DNA of 64,000 bases from Methylorubrum populi (lineage in GTDB: Bacteria > Pseudomonadota > Alphaproteobacteria > Rhizobiales > Beijerinckiaceae). Location of the stretch: the NCBI RefSeq assembly GCF_002355515.1, contig NZ_AP014809.1, forward strand, positions 3,434,501 through 3,498,500, read 5' to 3'. The position numbers and the translations under genes are program-made. Shown here piece by piece: positions 1 to 8,866 of this stretch; the first letter of the stretch is position 1; the number at the start of each line of letters is the position of its first letter. A model generated the notes under the pieces. That model had not been told where the DNA came from. It saw only the letters and a list, made by a program, of their open reading frames with translations, and did no database searches.

Positions 1-2105
1 ACCGCGGCCTCGAAGATCGCGCGGGCCTGCATCTCGGCGATCTCGGGGAAAGCGATGGCGAGCCGGCAGCCGCGGAAGCCGAGCATCGGGTTGTGCTCGG
101 AGAGTTCGCGGATGCGGTTGCGGATCTTGTCCTCCGGGATGCCAGTGGCCGACTGGACCTCGCGGATCTCCTCGTCCGTGTGCGGCAGGAACTCGTGCAG
201 CGGCGGATCGAGCAGGCGGATCGTGACGGGCAGGCCCGACATGATCGTGAACAGCTCGACGAAGTCCTGGCGCTGATAGGGGAGGATCTTGGCGAGCGCG
301 CCGCGACGGCCCTCGGCATCATCTGAGAGGATCATCTCGCGCACCGCCACGATGCGGTCGCCCTCGAAGAACATGTGCTCGGTCCGGCACAGGCCGATGC
401 CCTCCGCGCCGAACTTGCGCGCGGCGCGGGCATCGGCCGGGGTGTCGGCGTTGGTGCGCACCTTCATGGTCCGCACCGCGTCGGCCCACTCCATCAGGGC
501 GGCGAAGTCGCCCGACAGCTCGGGCTGGAGCATCTTGACCTCGCCCTGGATCACTTGGCCGGTCGAGCCGTCGATGGTGATGACATCGCCCGCCTTGAGC
601 GTCACGCCGCCGACGGTGAGCGTCTGCGCCTTGTAGTCGATCCGGATCGAGCCGACGCCGGAGACGCAGGGCTTGCCCATGCCGCGGGCGACCACCGCCG
701 CGTGGCTGGTCATGCCGCCGCGGGTGGTGAGGATGCCCTCGGCGGCGTGCATGCCGTGGATGTCCTCCGGCGAGGTCTCGATGCGCACGAGGATGCAGCG
801 GCGCTCGGCCTTCTTGGCGGCTTCCGCAGCTTCCGAGTTGAACACGATCTCGCCGACCGCCGCGCCCGGCGAGGCCGGCAGGCCGGTGGCGATCACCTTG
901 CGCTCGGCATTCGGGTCGATGGTCGGGTGCAGGAGCTGGTCGAGGGCGCCGGGCTCGATGCGCTTGATCGCCTCTTCCTTCGAGATCAGACCCTCACCGG
1001 CGAGCTCGACGGCGATGCGCAGGGCCGCCTTGGCGGTGCGCTTGCCGTTGCGGGTCTGGAGCATCCAGAGCTTACCGCGCTCGATGGTGAACTCCATGTC
1101 CTGCATGTCGCGGTAGTGCTTTTCGAGGATCCCGTAGATCCGCGTCAGCTCGGCGAAGCTCTCGGGCATTGCCTTTTCCATCGACGGCTTGTCGGACTTG
1201 GCCTCGATGCGGGCCTTCTCGGTGATGTCCTGCGGCGTGCGGATGCCCGCGACCACGTCCTCGCCCTGGGCGTTGATGAGGAACTCGCCGTAGAGCGCGC
1301 TCTCGCCGGTGGAGGGGTTGCGGGTGAAGGCGACGCCGGTGGCCGAGGTGTCGCCCATATTGCCGAACACCATGGCCTGGACGTTGACCGCCGTGCCCCA
1401 GCTCTCGGGGATGTTGTTCAGCTCGCGGTACTTCTTGGCCCGCGGGATCATCCAGGAATCGAACACCGCGCCGATGGCGCCCCAGAGCTGGTCCTCGGGC
1501 TTCTGCGGGAAGTCCGAGCCGTGCTCGTCACGGACGATCTTCTTGTAGACGCCGATGAGGTGCTTCCAGTCGTCGGCCTTCAGATCGGTGTCGAGGTTGA
1601 GGCCCTTCTGTTCCTTGTAGTGCTCCAGAGCCTCCTCGAAGGCATGGTGCTCCACGCCAAGGACGACGTTCGAGTACATCGTGATGAAGCGGCGGTAGGA
1701 ATCGTAGGCGAAGCGCTCGTCGTCGGCGTCCTTGGCCAGGGCCTCGACGGTGGTGTCGTTCAGACCGAGATTGAGCACCGTGTCCATCATGCCCGGCATC
1801 GAAGCGCGGGCGCCGGAGCGGACCGAGACCAGCAGCGGCTTGTCGGCATCGCCGAAGCGGCGGCCGGTGAGCCGGCCGACGGTGTCGAGCGCCGCATTCA
1901 CGGCGTCCTTGAGTTCCGCCGGATAGGTCTCGCCGTGCTCGTAGTAGTAGGTGCAGACTTCCGTGGTGATGGTGAAGCCGGGGGGCACCGGAAGGCCGAG
2001 GTTCGACATCTCGGCGAGGTTGGCCCCCTTGCCGCCGAGGAGGTTGCGCATCGACGCCTCGCCCTCGGCCTTGCCGTCACCGAAGGAATAGACCCATTTC
2101 GTCAT
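1..2105 (-). CDS. ppdK: Pyruvate, phosphate dikinase, N-terminal 701 residues (3' end outside window)
   Basis: The enzyme interconverts pyruvate, ATP and phosphate with PEP, AMP and pyrophosphate in the cytoplasm, feeding PEP to gluconeogenesis or C1 assimilation. The start MTKWVYSFG follows a GGAGAG ribosome site 6 bases upstream. The ATP-grasp N-terminal domain contains the glycine-rich GGKGANLAEM. The phosphohistidine swivelling domain has TRGGMTSHAAVVARGMGKPC, with catalytic His at about residue 468. The start of the C-terminal PEP/pyruvate barrel is present (GIGLCRTEHMFF). The frame is open to the window edge, so the gene is cut by the window rather than broken. The full-length protein is normally about 880 residues. 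Confidence 0.97.
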   Translation of the reverse strand, partial: MTKWVYSFGDGKAEGEASMRNLLGGKGANLAEMSNLGLPVPPGFTITTEVCTYYYEHGETYPAELKDAVNAALDTVGRLTGRRFGDADKPLLVSVRSGARASMPGMMDTVLNLGLNDTTVEALAKDADDERFAYDSYRRFITMYSNVVLGVEHHAFEEALEHYKEQKGLNLDTDLKADDWKHLIGVYKKIVRDEHGSDFPQKPEDQLWGAIGAVFDSWMIPRAKKYRELNNIPESWGTAVNVQAMVFGNMGDTSATGVAFTRNPSTGESALYGEFLINAQGEDVVAGIRTPQDITEKARIEAKSDKPSMEKAMPESFAELTRIYGILEKHYRDMQDMEFTIERGKLWMLQTRNGKRTAKAALRIAVELAGEGLISKEEAIKRIEPGALDQLLHPTIDPNAERKVIATGLPASPGAAVGEIVFNSEAAEAAKKAERRCILVRIETSPEDIHGMHAAEGILTTRGGMTSHAAVVARGMGKPCVSGVGSIRIDYKAQTLTVGGVTLKAGDVITIDGSTGQVIQGEVKMLQPELSGDFAALMEWADAVRTMKVRTNADTPADARAARKFGAEGIGLCRTEHMFFEGDRIVAVREMILSDDAEGRRGALAKILPYQRQDFVELFTIMSGLPVTIRLLDPPLHEFLPHTDEEIREVQSATGIPEDKIRNRIRELSEHNPMLGFRGCRLAIAFPEIAEMQARAIFEAA

Positions 2106-2382
2106 CAGTCTCTCCGCTGGACGGATATGGCGACCTGAGCGCCGCTCACGCGGGCGTGGCGCATCTCCTGTCGCAGTGCAAGGATAAGCTTCATGCCACT
2201 CCGTAACGAGGAGTGACGATGTGATGGCTCTGTCAGAGCGTAGTGCGCGGGGCGCAAAAGGGGAGTGGTCTCCGGCGCGGAGCAGCACGAGACAGGGGCG
2301 ACGCACCGCGAGGACCAGATGTCGGCCCGTCGCTGGACGACCTTCACCGTCCTCTCCGTCGATCGTATCTCGCCGCTTCCTG

Positions 2383-2535
2383 TCAGGAGAAGTGGCGCAG
2401 GACGCCGAGGCCGATGAGCCCGACCGCGATCAGGTAGATCGCGACGATGTAGTTCAGCAGCCGCGGCGCGATCAGGATCAGCACGCCGGCCAGGATCGCG
2501 ATGATCGGCTGAAGATGCGAGATGGTGATGGTCAT
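2383..2535 (-). CDS. DUF3096 small membrane protein
   Basis: A 50-residue protein, MTITISHLQPIIAILAG followed by two hydrophobic stretches (about residues 10-24 and 28-46) and ending RHFS. Length and the pattern of isoleucine-rich helices joined by PRLLNY fit the DUF3096 family of tiny inner-membrane proteins, whose function is unknown. It lies on the same strand as and downstream of the L,D-transpeptidase, separated by a perfect 24-base palindrome that could end or attenuate the upstream transcript. No strong Shine-Dalgarno is visible. Confidence 0.75.
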   Translation of the reverse strand: MTITISHLQPIIAILAGVLILIAPRLLNYIVAIYLIAVGLIGLGVLRHFS

Positions 2536-2556
2536 GGACGAAGGTTCGGGAGCGCT

Positions 2557-2580
2557 CCTGCGGCCAAGCTTGGCCGCAGG
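2557..2580. repeat. Perfect 24-bp palindrome between two minus-strand genes
   Basis: The arms CCTGCGGCCAAG and CTTGGCCGCAGG form a loopless perfect palindrome. It lies between the stop of the L,D-transpeptidase gene and the start of the DUF3096 gene. No T-run follows on either strand, so it is either a weak terminator, an mRNA-stabilising hairpin or an operator. Confidence 0.5.
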
Positions 2581-2626
2581 ATGAGGACGCGCGACGAATG
2601 CAGAAGGTTCCCTGCCGTCGGCCGGA

Positions 2627-3319
2627 TCAGGCGCGGTACTTCCCGCTGCGCTTCACCACCACGCGGGCGCCGACGGGGACGCGCTCGTAGAGATCGACGA
2701 TATCTTCGTTGAGCATGCGCACGCAGCCGGAGGACATCTGCTCGCCGATGCTCCAGGGCTCGTTGGTGCCGTGGATGCGAAACAGAGTGTCGCGATTGCC
2801 GTTATAGAGGTACAGCGCGCGCGCTCCGAGCGGGTTGTCGATACCACCCTTGCGCGAACGCTCGATGCTCGGATTCAGCGAGACCATCGTCGTGGTCGGG
2901 CTCCAGTCCGGCCACACACCCTTGCGGCCGACCCGCGCGTCGCCCTTCCAGGAGAAGCCGGCCTTGCCGACCCCGACACCGTATTGCAGCGCCGTGCCGC
3001 CCTCCTGAACCAGAGCCAGCTGACGCTTGTCGATGTCGACGACGATCGTGCCCGGTGCCTCCGGGCCGCTATAGGCGACCTCCTGGCGGCGATACTTCGG
3101 ATCGATCCGCGACCGGTCGACCAGCGGCACGTCGAACGGCTTGTCGGGCATCGTGCCGATGTACCAGGCCGCGTCATCGTCGCCGCCGGCCATCGGTCCC
3201 GGCTTCGACGATTGGCAGGCCGCGAGCGGGACGAGGCAGAGAGCGGCGAGCATCACGCGACGGGTCGACGTCCGGACCGTCATGGAGGCGGCCGTGCCGG
3301 CGGTCTTGGGAGATGCCAT
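2627..3319 (-). CDS. L,D-transpeptidase (YkuD family) lipoprotein
   Basis: A periplasmic enzyme of the YkuD family, which makes 3-3 peptidoglycan cross-links or attaches proteins to peptidoglycan. The 230-residue protein starts at MASPKTAG, preceded by ACAGGAGC with 6-base spacing. A longer in-frame start at 3367 lacks such a site. A hydrophobic segment ends in the lipobox PLAAC (Cys35), so it is probably lipid-anchored. The YkuD domain covers about residues 88-225. Catalytic motif: HGTNEPWSIG (His183) and SSGCVRM (Cys199, Arg201). The C-terminus is basic (KRSGKYRA). Confidence 0.93.
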   Translation of the reverse strand: MASPKTAGTAASMTVRTSTRRVMLAALCLVPLAACQSSKPGPMAGGDDDAAWYIGTMPDKPFDVPLVDRSRIDPKYRRQEVAYSGPEAPGTIVVDIDKRQLALVQEGGTALQYGVGVGKAGFSWKGDARVGRKGVWPDWSPTTTMVSLNPSIERSRKGGIDNPLGARALYLYNGNRDTLFRIHGTNEPWSIGEQMSSGCVRMLNEDIVDLYERVPVGARVVVKRSGKYRA

Positions 3320-3508
3320 AGCGGCTCCTGTCACCGCCGCTGACGGCGGGTTAGCGTTGCACATCATCCGCCATGACTACCCGCCCCGGGACCGATCGGG
3401 TGTGACTTCGGGGCCGCATCGAGCGAGGAACGTTGCCTTGAACCCGCCTCGTCCCGGGGACGGAGCGCGTTATCTGCCGCGCAAGATCGCGTGAGCAGGA
3501 GGGGGCGG

Positions 3509-3952
3509 ATGCCCGAGACCGAGACACAACTCGTGGGAGAAGCGGGCGTCGATGTCGCGGCGCTGGCGCCGGCTGTCCATCTCGATCACTGCGTCATCCA
3601 CGTCTCCGATTGGGAGCGCGCGACGGCATTCTATCGCGACGTGCTGCGGGCCGAGGTGATCCCCTTCGGCAAGGGCGTGGTGTTTCGCTTCGGCGGCGTC
3701 CAGCTCAACGTCCATGGTCCGGGCCAGATCGGGACGCCACGCGCCCGCCACCCCGTGATGCCCGGCGGCAGCGATCTGTGCTTTCGATGGTCCGGCTCGA
3801 TCGAGGATGCGATGACGCATCTCGCCGCCCACGCCGTGCCGGTGGAGTTGGGTCCGGTGGAGCGGAACGGAGCGGCCGGGCAGGGCGTCAGCGTCTACTT
3901 CCGCGATCCCGATGGCTCGCTCATCGAGTTCATCACGTATCCGACGCCGTAA
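3509..3952 (+). CDS. VOC (glyoxalase/dioxygenase) superfamily protein
   Basis: A 147-residue single-domain member of the vicinal oxygen chelate fold. LDHCVIHVSDWERATAFYRDVL gives the first beta-alpha module with metal ligand His27. The final module YFRDPDGSLIEFITYP supplies Glu140. The ATG was chosen because AGGAGGGGG lies about 8 bases upstream; an in-frame GTG at 3491 has no ribosome site. Family members act on small metabolites (glyoxalase, fosfomycin resistance, dioxygenases) and the substrate cannot be told here. It is divergent from the L,D-transpeptidase gene. Confidence 0.88.
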   Translation: MPETETQLVGEAGVDVAALAPAVHLDHCVIHVSDWERATAFYRDVLRAEVIPFGKGVVFRFGGVQLNVHGPGQIGTPRARHPVMPGGSDLCFRWSGSIEDAMTHLAAHAVPVELGPVERNGAAGQGVSVYFRDPDGSLIEFITYPTP

Positions 3953-4058
3953 GCCACCGACCGGCTCCGCAGCTCGGCGTTTCCGCTGCTCGCGCGCCCC
4001 TGAACGAGCGGTGTTCGACGATGAGGACGGGCGATCAATCGCTGATGCGGTCCGCTGG

Positions 4059-4508
4059 TCAGGCGTTGCCGACCTGCTCTGCCAGCCGCTGATTGGTCTG
4101 CTCCAGGCGCAGCGCGAGTTCGCGCATGACGGCGATGCCGATCTGCGGAAATTGCGCGAGCAGCTCGATGAACACGTCGCGGTCGATCCGCAGAGCCGTC
4201 GTCGCCGTGTCGGCGGTCACGGTCGCCGAGCGCGGCTGATCGGCCAGGATACCCATCTCTCCCACGAGAGCGTTGGGGCCCAGCAGGGCGAGACGCACGG
4301 GGCCGAACGGGCCGTCGATGGACACGGCGGCAGCGCCTTCGAGGATCAGGTAGGCGGCATCCGCCGTTTCGCCGCGCGCGAAGAAGGCTTGGCCCGCCTC
4401 GAAATGCACCCGCTCGCTGGTGAAGGCGAGAAGCTTGAGGCGAGACGGCTCGACCTCACGGAACAGCGGCACCTGCCGCAGCGACATCACCTCGGTGTCG
4501 AGGGTCAT
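4059..4508 (-). CDS. Cyclic nucleotide-binding domain protein without DNA-binding domain
   Basis: 149 residues made almost entirely of a CRP-like cNMP-binding beta-roll (FARGETADAAYLILEGAAAV, then LGPNALVGEMGILADQPRSATVTA). The phosphate-binding cassette reads GEMGILADQPRSAT, so a nucleotide could be bound. The protein ends in a helix (MRELALRLEQTNQRLAEQ) and has no helix-turn-helix, unlike Crp/Fnr regulators. It may therefore act as a stand-alone sensor or partner subunit. The start is set by GGAG 8 bases before the ATG. Its partner and target are unknown. Confidence 0.88.
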   Translation of the reverse strand: MTLDTEVMSLRQVPLFREVEPSRLKLLAFTSERVHFEAGQAFFARGETADAAYLILEGAAAVSIDGPFGPVRLALLGPNALVGEMGILADQPRSATVTADTATTALRIDRDVFIELLAQFPQIGIAVMRELALRLEQTNQRLAEQVGNA

Positions 4509-4689
4509 GGACACACTCCGATGCGCCTCCAGGGCGGCGGGCGGAAAGGCCCGCGGGTAGACGCATGGGCGGATCGTGTCAAAGCGACCGTGCCGGCGAG
4601 ACCGCGGCACGCGACGAAGGAGTTGCAACGGCGCCGCCGCATCCGCGAAACGCTGCCGGCCCAAACGGCATCGGCATGATAGTGCCGTT
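4509..4689. other. Non-coding stretch upstream of the cNMP-binding gene
   Basis: No convincing gene is seen on either strand. With 4690-5117 it forms a 609-base interval whose only coding candidates are the weak minus-strand ORF at 4690-4926 and the promoter of the KGG gene. Confidence 0.5.
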
Positions 4690-4926
4690 TTACGAATCTC
4701 GGCGGGTCGACAAGCCGAGCTCGCCGGAACTCGGCGGGCTGCGCTTCGCGCTGCAATTCGGCTGCGGCGAATCGAGAGGCTCCTGATCGGTTGTCGGCGT
4801 CCGGCTATCCTCTGGCGCCGGCATCGCCGGCAACGGCGCGGTGTTCGGTTCGGGAAGTCCGTTGGCTCTGGCAACGGCGCCAGACTTGGCCACAAGCGAA
4901 CGCTTCACCATATATCGGTTCGTCAT
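4690..4926 (-). CDS. Possible small hypothetical protein, proline/serine-rich
   Basis: A 78-residue ORF with ATG preceded by GAGGAG about 7 bases upstream. The protein begins MTNRYMVKRSLVAKSG and continues as a low-complexity Pro/Ser/Thr-rich chain (PNTAPLPAMPAPEDSRTPTT) without recognisable domain. The good ribosome site is the main support. No family or promoter is recognised, and it could be a chance ORF in a GC-rich genome. Confidence 0.35.
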   Translation of the reverse strand: MTNRYMVKRSLVAKSGAVARANGLPEPNTAPLPAMPAPEDSRTPTTDQEPLDSPQPNCSAKRSPPSSGELGLSTRRDS

Positions 4927-5056
4927 CCCGGCTCCTCATGGGTGTGGACCGGCCTGTGGAGACCTGTTCACAACTCCGCGCGACGCGCTGGTGTGAGTGG
5001 AGCTAACGTTTGGACGGAACAGGTGTTTCCCACACCTTGACCGCCGATACGGCCAA

Positions 5057-5081
5057 GGAACAATCGAAAGGGATGACGGTT
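5057..5081 (+). promoter_or_regulatory. Near-consensus EcfG (general stress) promoter of the KGG gene
   Basis: GGAAC at 5057-5061, a 16-base spacer and GGTT at 5078-5081, one mismatch from the EcfG consensus GGAAC-N16/17-CGTT. It sits about 35 bases upstream of the start codon of a stress-type KGG gene, a sensible distance. Confidence 0.55.
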
Positions 5082-5117
5082 GAGGAGGGTGTGAAGAGTT
5101 AGCCTGAGGAGGCGCTG

Positions 5118-5306
5118 ATGGCATCTGGTAATTCCACCTCGAAGCGAGGTTTCGCTTCCATGAATATCGAACGGCAGCGCGAAATCGCCAGTAAGGGCGG
5201 TCGTTCGGTTCCGGCCGAGAAGCGGTCTTTCTCGCAAGATCGTGAGCTGGCCTCGTCCGCTGGCCGCAAGGGCGGTCAATCGACGGGTCGCACCGGCGAA
5301 GCGTAA
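5118..5306 (+). CDS. KGG-repeat stress-induced protein (YciG-like)
   Basis: A 62-residue, glycine/lysine-rich, probably disordered protein with two KGG motifs. GFASMNIERQREIASKGGRS and ELASSAGRKGGQS are typical of the stress-induced KGG family (E. coli YciG). A GAGGAG ribosome site precedes the ATG. The near-consensus EcfG promoter suggests it belongs to the PhyR-controlled general stress regulon. Molecular function is unknown; family members are linked to desiccation and stress survival. Confidence 0.88.
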   Translation: MASGNSTSKRGFASMNIERQREIASKGGRSVPAEKRSFSQDRELASSAGRKGGQSTGRTGEA

Positions 5307-5424
5307 ACCGGTCGAGGCGGTTCCGGGCGCGTCGATCGCGTTCGACCGCCCGACCCTTTGGCAATACAGAATTATATCTCTTACTACGGGCGCCTTGGGC
5401 GTCTGTTTCTTTTTCGGCCGGCCT

Positions 5425-5898
5425 TCAGGTCGTGGCCTCGGCGCGCGCCAGTTCGCGCCATTTGACGACGAGTTCCTCGAAGGCTCGGAGGTCCGCCTCA
5501 TCGAGCCGGCCCAAGGTTCGCGCGACGTAGGCGGCCTGGGCAGCGATCCCGCGGGCCGCGATCTCGGAACCGGCCCCCGTGAGATGGAGCGCGTGGGAGC
5601 GGCGATCGCCGGGGATCGCGCGACGCTCGACCAATCCGGCCTCGACGAGGCGATCGATCAGACCCGATACATTGCCTTTCGTCACATAAAGCCGGGCGGC
5701 CAATTCCTGCTGGGTCAGACCCTCACGCTCGCTGAGCGTCGACAGCACGTCGAATTGCGGGATCGACAGACCGATCTCGCGCAGCTCACCGGCGACGGCG
5801 GCCGTGACGCGCCGGCTGAGGCGGATAAAGCGGAACCACACCCGCAATGGATCGACGGGTTCGGCGCTTGAGGCGGGACGGACTTGACGCTCGGACAT
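5425..5898 (-). CDS. MarR family transcriptional regulator
   Basis: A 157-residue winged-helix regulator. FIRLSRRVTAAVAGELREIGLSIPQFDVLSTL is the dimer helix. LTQQELAARLYVTKGNVSGLIDRLVEAGLVERRAIPGDRRSH is the recognition helix plus wing with the conserved DRRSH tip. Members usually repress an adjacent operon until an aromatic or oxidant ligand binds. The upstream divergent gene is the DUF1499 membrane protein at 6021. The start MSERQVRP was chosen over the longer frame because homology begins soon after it. Confidence 0.93.
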   Translation of the reverse strand: MSERQVRPASSAEPVDPLRVWFRFIRLSRRVTAAVAGELREIGLSIPQFDVLSTLSEREGLTQQELAARLYVTKGNVSGLIDRLVEAGLVERRAIPGDRRSHALHLTGAGSEIAARGIAAQAAYVARTLGRLDEADLRAFEELVVKWRELARAEATT

Positions 5899-6020
5899 GT
5901 CCGTCCAGCTTGTAGCAGAGGGGAGTGCGCCGGGCAGCCGAGTGGCGCGGCTGTCCCCCAACCTGTAGACTGCCCGGCAGCTTATCCACCCCTTACATTC
6001 CACCATCCGCTTCCGGGACC

Positions 6021-6800
6021 ATGCGTCGTCAGCTTCTCGATGAACCGGTGACGCGGGCGGGCCGCTACGCGCGGACGCTCGCCCTGTTCTCCCTGATCGT
6101 CACGGCCATGGCGGTTCTGATCGTGCGCAGCCCCTCGGCCGAGCCGGCCCCGGCCCTTGCCGTGCTCGGAAGCGGGATCGCCCTCTCCCTGGTCGCCGTG
6201 GCGCTCGCTCTGTTCGCCATGGTGCGAGTCTGGCGAGAAGGCGCGGGCGGCCTCGGCGCTGCCGTTGGGGGCCTGCTTCTGGCGAGCCTCGTCCTGGCCT
6301 ATCCGGCCTACGCCGCGCTCAAGGGTGTGCGCCTGCCGGCGCTTACCGATGTGTCGACGGACACCGAACGGCCGCCTGCCTTCTCGCGCTCACGCCTCGC
6401 CTTCGCCGCCCGCGACGGCCGCTCCCCCCCGGAGCCGGGGCCGGCGATCCGGGAAGCGCAGCGGGCGGCCTATCCTCAGATCGCGCCGCTGACCCTCGAC
6501 GTGGAGGCCGATGAAGCGTTCGAGCTGGCCCGCAAGGCGGCAGTGAACCGCAAGTGGCAGATCATCGAGGCGGTCCGGCCCGGCGGGCGGATCGGCAACG
6601 GCCGCATCGAGGCGGTGGCCCATACCCGGATCCTGAACTTGCCCGCCGACATCACGGTGCGGGTGCATCCGCGGGCCGACGGTGCCCGCATCGACGTGCG
6701 CTCAGCCTCGCGGATCGGCGACCGCGATTTCGGCGACAATGCCGATCGGATCCGCTCCTACCTGGACGAAGTCGCCAACCTCGCCATCGCCCTGAAGTAG
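6021..6800 (+). CDS. DUF1499 membrane protein
   Basis: 259 residues. Three hydrophobic segments at about residues 14-34, 43-65 and 70-92 are followed by a soluble region (about 120-255) containing AFELARKAAVNRKWQII and the basic-acidic block TVRVHPRADGARIDVRSASRIGDRDFGDNADRIRSYLDEV. This block is characteristic of DUF1499. Function is unknown; a membrane-anchored cytoplasmic or periplasmic domain is likely. It is convergent with the MBL-fold gene, with only 5 bases between stops. Confidence 0.85.
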   Translation: MRRQLLDEPVTRAGRYARTLALFSLIVTAMAVLIVRSPSAEPAPALAVLGSGIALSLVAVALALFAMVRVWREGAGGLGAAVGGLLLASLVLAYPAYAALKGVRLPALTDVSTDTERPPAFSRSRLAFAARDGRSPPEPGPAIREAQRAAYPQIAPLTLDVEADEAFELARKAAVNRKWQIIEAVRPGGRIGNGRIEAVAHTRILNLPADITVRVHPRADGARIDVRSASRIGDRDFGDNADRIRSYLDEVANLAIALK

Positions 6801-6805
6801 CGTGC

Positions 6806-7738
6806 TCAAGCGGGCCGGAACGTTCCGCCGAGCAGGGGCGGCCCCTCGGTGACGGCGAGGCCGCGCTCCACCAGATCCTCGAGATGGGCGAAGACGGACA
6901 GCGCCGCCGCACCGCGCAGATGCGGCGCCAGCCCCTGATAGACCGTGCGGACGATGGCCGCGATGTCGTGGTCGCCCGCGGCCAGCCGGGCGCGGATCGC
7001 CGCCTCGCGCTGACGGCGGTGGGCGGCGAGCCCGCGCACGAAGCGCCGCGGATCGCGCACGGGCCCGCCATGGCCCGGCCAGTACAGCGTCTCGTTGCGC
7101 TCGCGCAGACGTTCGAGCGACTCCATGTAGGCCCGCATCGAGCCGTCGGGCGGCGCGACGATCGAGGTCGACCACGCCATCACGTGATCGCCGGAGAACA
7201 GCACGTTCTCCTCGGGCAGGGCGAAGGCGAGATGGTTCATGGTGTGGCCAGGGGTCGCCACCGCGGTCAGCGTCCATCCCTCGCCGGTCAGGCTCTCGCC
7301 ATCCCGTAATTCGCGGTCGGGCCGGTGCGCGCGGTCGGCGCTGGCATCGAGGGCGGGCAACTCATTCTCGGCCAGTACCCGGGCGGCCCGGTGCGGGCCG
7401 CAGCCGACGATCGGCGCGCCCGTGCGCGCCTGCAGGAGGCGGGCGCCCGGGGAATGATCGCGGTGGGTATGGGTGACGACGATGGCCTCGATGCGCTCAC
7501 CCTCGAGCGAGGCCAGAAGCCCCTCGATATGCCCGGCATCGGCCGGTCCCGGATCGATCACCGCGACCTGGCCGCGTCCCACCAGATAGCTGCAGGTCCC
7601 GCTCGCGGTGAACGGACCGCCATTGGGGCAGATCCGCCGCCGCACGAGGGCACTCATCGTCTCGGTCCGCTCGGGCAACGGCAGGGCGCTCTCGAAGCTG
7701 GGGGAGGGGGCCTGCGCGTCCTTGGACGGTTCACTCAT
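6806..7738 (-). CDS. MBL-fold metallo-hydrolase (LACTB2/RNase Z-like with winged-helix tail)
   Basis: 310 residues. The zinc-binding signature THTHRDHSPGA is at residues 89-99, with downstream ligands in TPGHTMNH, LFSGDHV and WPGHGGP. The C-terminal ~70 residues (RQREAAIRARLAAGDHDIAAIVRTVYQG, then LSVFAHLEDLVERGLA) form the winged helix seen in LACTB2-type beta-lactamase-like proteins. It is a hydrolase of unknown substrate in the cytoplasm; an RNA or thioester substrate is conceivable. The start MSEPSKD was picked as the first ATG near the conserved region. Confidence 0.9.
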   Translation of the reverse strand: MSEPSKDAQAPSPSFESALPLPERTETMSALVRRRICPNGGPFTASGTCSYLVGRGQVAVIDPGPADAGHIEGLLASLEGERIEAIVVTHTHRDHSPGARLLQARTGAPIVGCGPHRAARVLAENELPALDASADRAHRPDRELRDGESLTGEGWTLTAVATPGHTMNHLAFALPEENVLFSGDHVMAWSTSIVAPPDGSMRAYMESLERLRERNETLYWPGHGGPVRDPRRFVRGLAAHRRQREAAIRARLAAGDHDIAAIVRTVYQGLAPHLRGAAALSVFAHLEDLVERGLAVTEGPPLLGGTFRPA

Positions 7739-7822
7739 GGCGACGGCTTCAAACGGCGATGGTGCCGCCCGCCTACGACAGCTCGGCGTTTTCGCCAACT
7801 CATGCCCCCGAGGGACGGGGGA

Positions 7823-8866
7823 TCATCGCCCGAACGGCGAGGGCGTGACGACGCGGATCTGTGTGAAACCACCGCCGCTCGCGACGACGGGCGCGAAGTC
7901 CGTGGCGGCCATGTCGATCCGCAGCTTCATGTTCTGCGCTTCGGCGACGCGCAGGCGCCGGGCGCCAGACCTCTGGGCCCGAAGCACCTCCTGAAACGCC
8001 GCGCTCGCCGCGTCGCGGCGCATGGCCCCGACCCGCTCCTCGATAAGACCGCGACCGCGCGGGCTCAACGCCGCCGCCCGATAATCGACGAGCCGCGGCC
8101 CCGCTCGGGAAAGGCCGGCGACGAGGTCGGCTCCCTCTTCCGAAGCGATGACGTCGCCGGCGCGAAGTGTGCGGTCGTCGACCAGGGGCATCGACGGTCC
8201 CGCGATACCCGGCGGCTGGCAAGAGCAATTCTCCACACGCGTGCGGCGATAGAGGTTGGCCGAGGCGATGCGCAGGTACGGACGGCCGTCGAGGCCGACG
8301 GCGTGTTCGAGCTCGCTCCGCCCTGGCGCCAGGGTGAACAGGTCCGTCGGCGCGCTCGGGCAGGCGGCGGCGCAGGCCGCGGCGTGAACGGGAAGGTCCG
8401 CCCGAGCATGCAGGCGACCAAGGGGGAACACGTATCCGTCGCAGCGCCGCACGCACACGGTCCGCGTCCCGGCCACAACGGCAGCGCTCGCGAAGGAGAC
8501 CGGAGTGACGGCCCTCTCCCGCCGGCCGGACCTTACCGGCCGCGCATCGAGACGCGGCGTCCGCTGAACCAAGCGATGTCCGGCAGGGCGGCGCGTATCG
8601 GGGAGTGAGGCGTAGCGACGGGGCGCCTTCGGCGCCGGGCTCGCGACCGGCGCCGGAGCGGCGCTTCCGCCACCGAAGATCGTCTGGAACAGACCGTGTA
8701 GGAGGCCGCCCTCGGACGCCCGCACCCCGGTCGCCGCGCTCGTCGCGCAGAGACCGATCAGCAGGCCGAGAACAGCGGTCGTGACGAGGCGTCGGCGCGG
8801 TGCCGCGGATGGGCGTACGGTGCGTCTCGCCGCCCATGCTCCGGGCTTGCGCTTGCCGAATCCCAT
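7823..8866 (-). CDS. DUF2865 secreted protein
   Basis: 347 residues. A basic N-terminus and hydrophobic helix (VTTAVLGLLIGLCATSAATG) indicate export or anchoring. The Cys-rich core TVCVRRCDGYVFPLGRLHARAD and AAACAAACPSAPTDLFTL matches DUF2865, found in Rhizobiales envelope proteins. Later conserved segment: NCSCQPPG. Function is unknown; the cysteines probably form disulfides in the periplasm. It is separated by 84 bases from the MBL gene on the same strand. Confidence 0.82.
   Translation of the reverse strand: MGFGKRKPGAWAARRTVRPSAAPRRRLVTTAVLGLLIGLCATSAATGVRASEGGLLHGLFQTIFGGGSAAPAPVASPAPKAPRRYASLPDTRRPAGHRLVQRTPRLDARPVRSGRRERAVTPVSFASAAVVAGTRTVCVRRCDGYVFPLGRLHARADLPVHAAACAAACPSAPTDLFTLAPGRSELEHAVGLDGRPYLRIASANLYRRTRVENCSCQPPGIAGPSMPLVDDRTLRAGDVIASEEGADLVAGLSRAGPRLVDYRAAALSPRGRGLIEERVGAMRRDAASAAFQEVLRAQRSGARRLRVAEAQNMKLRIDMAATDFAPVVASGGGFTQIRVVTPSPFGR

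Noticed and set aside
375..2138. Long plus-strand ORF of 587 codons opposite ppdK
   Set aside because: Arg/Asp/Gly/His-rich shadow of the minus-strand gene with no domain or start signal. The ppdK frame carries all family motifs.
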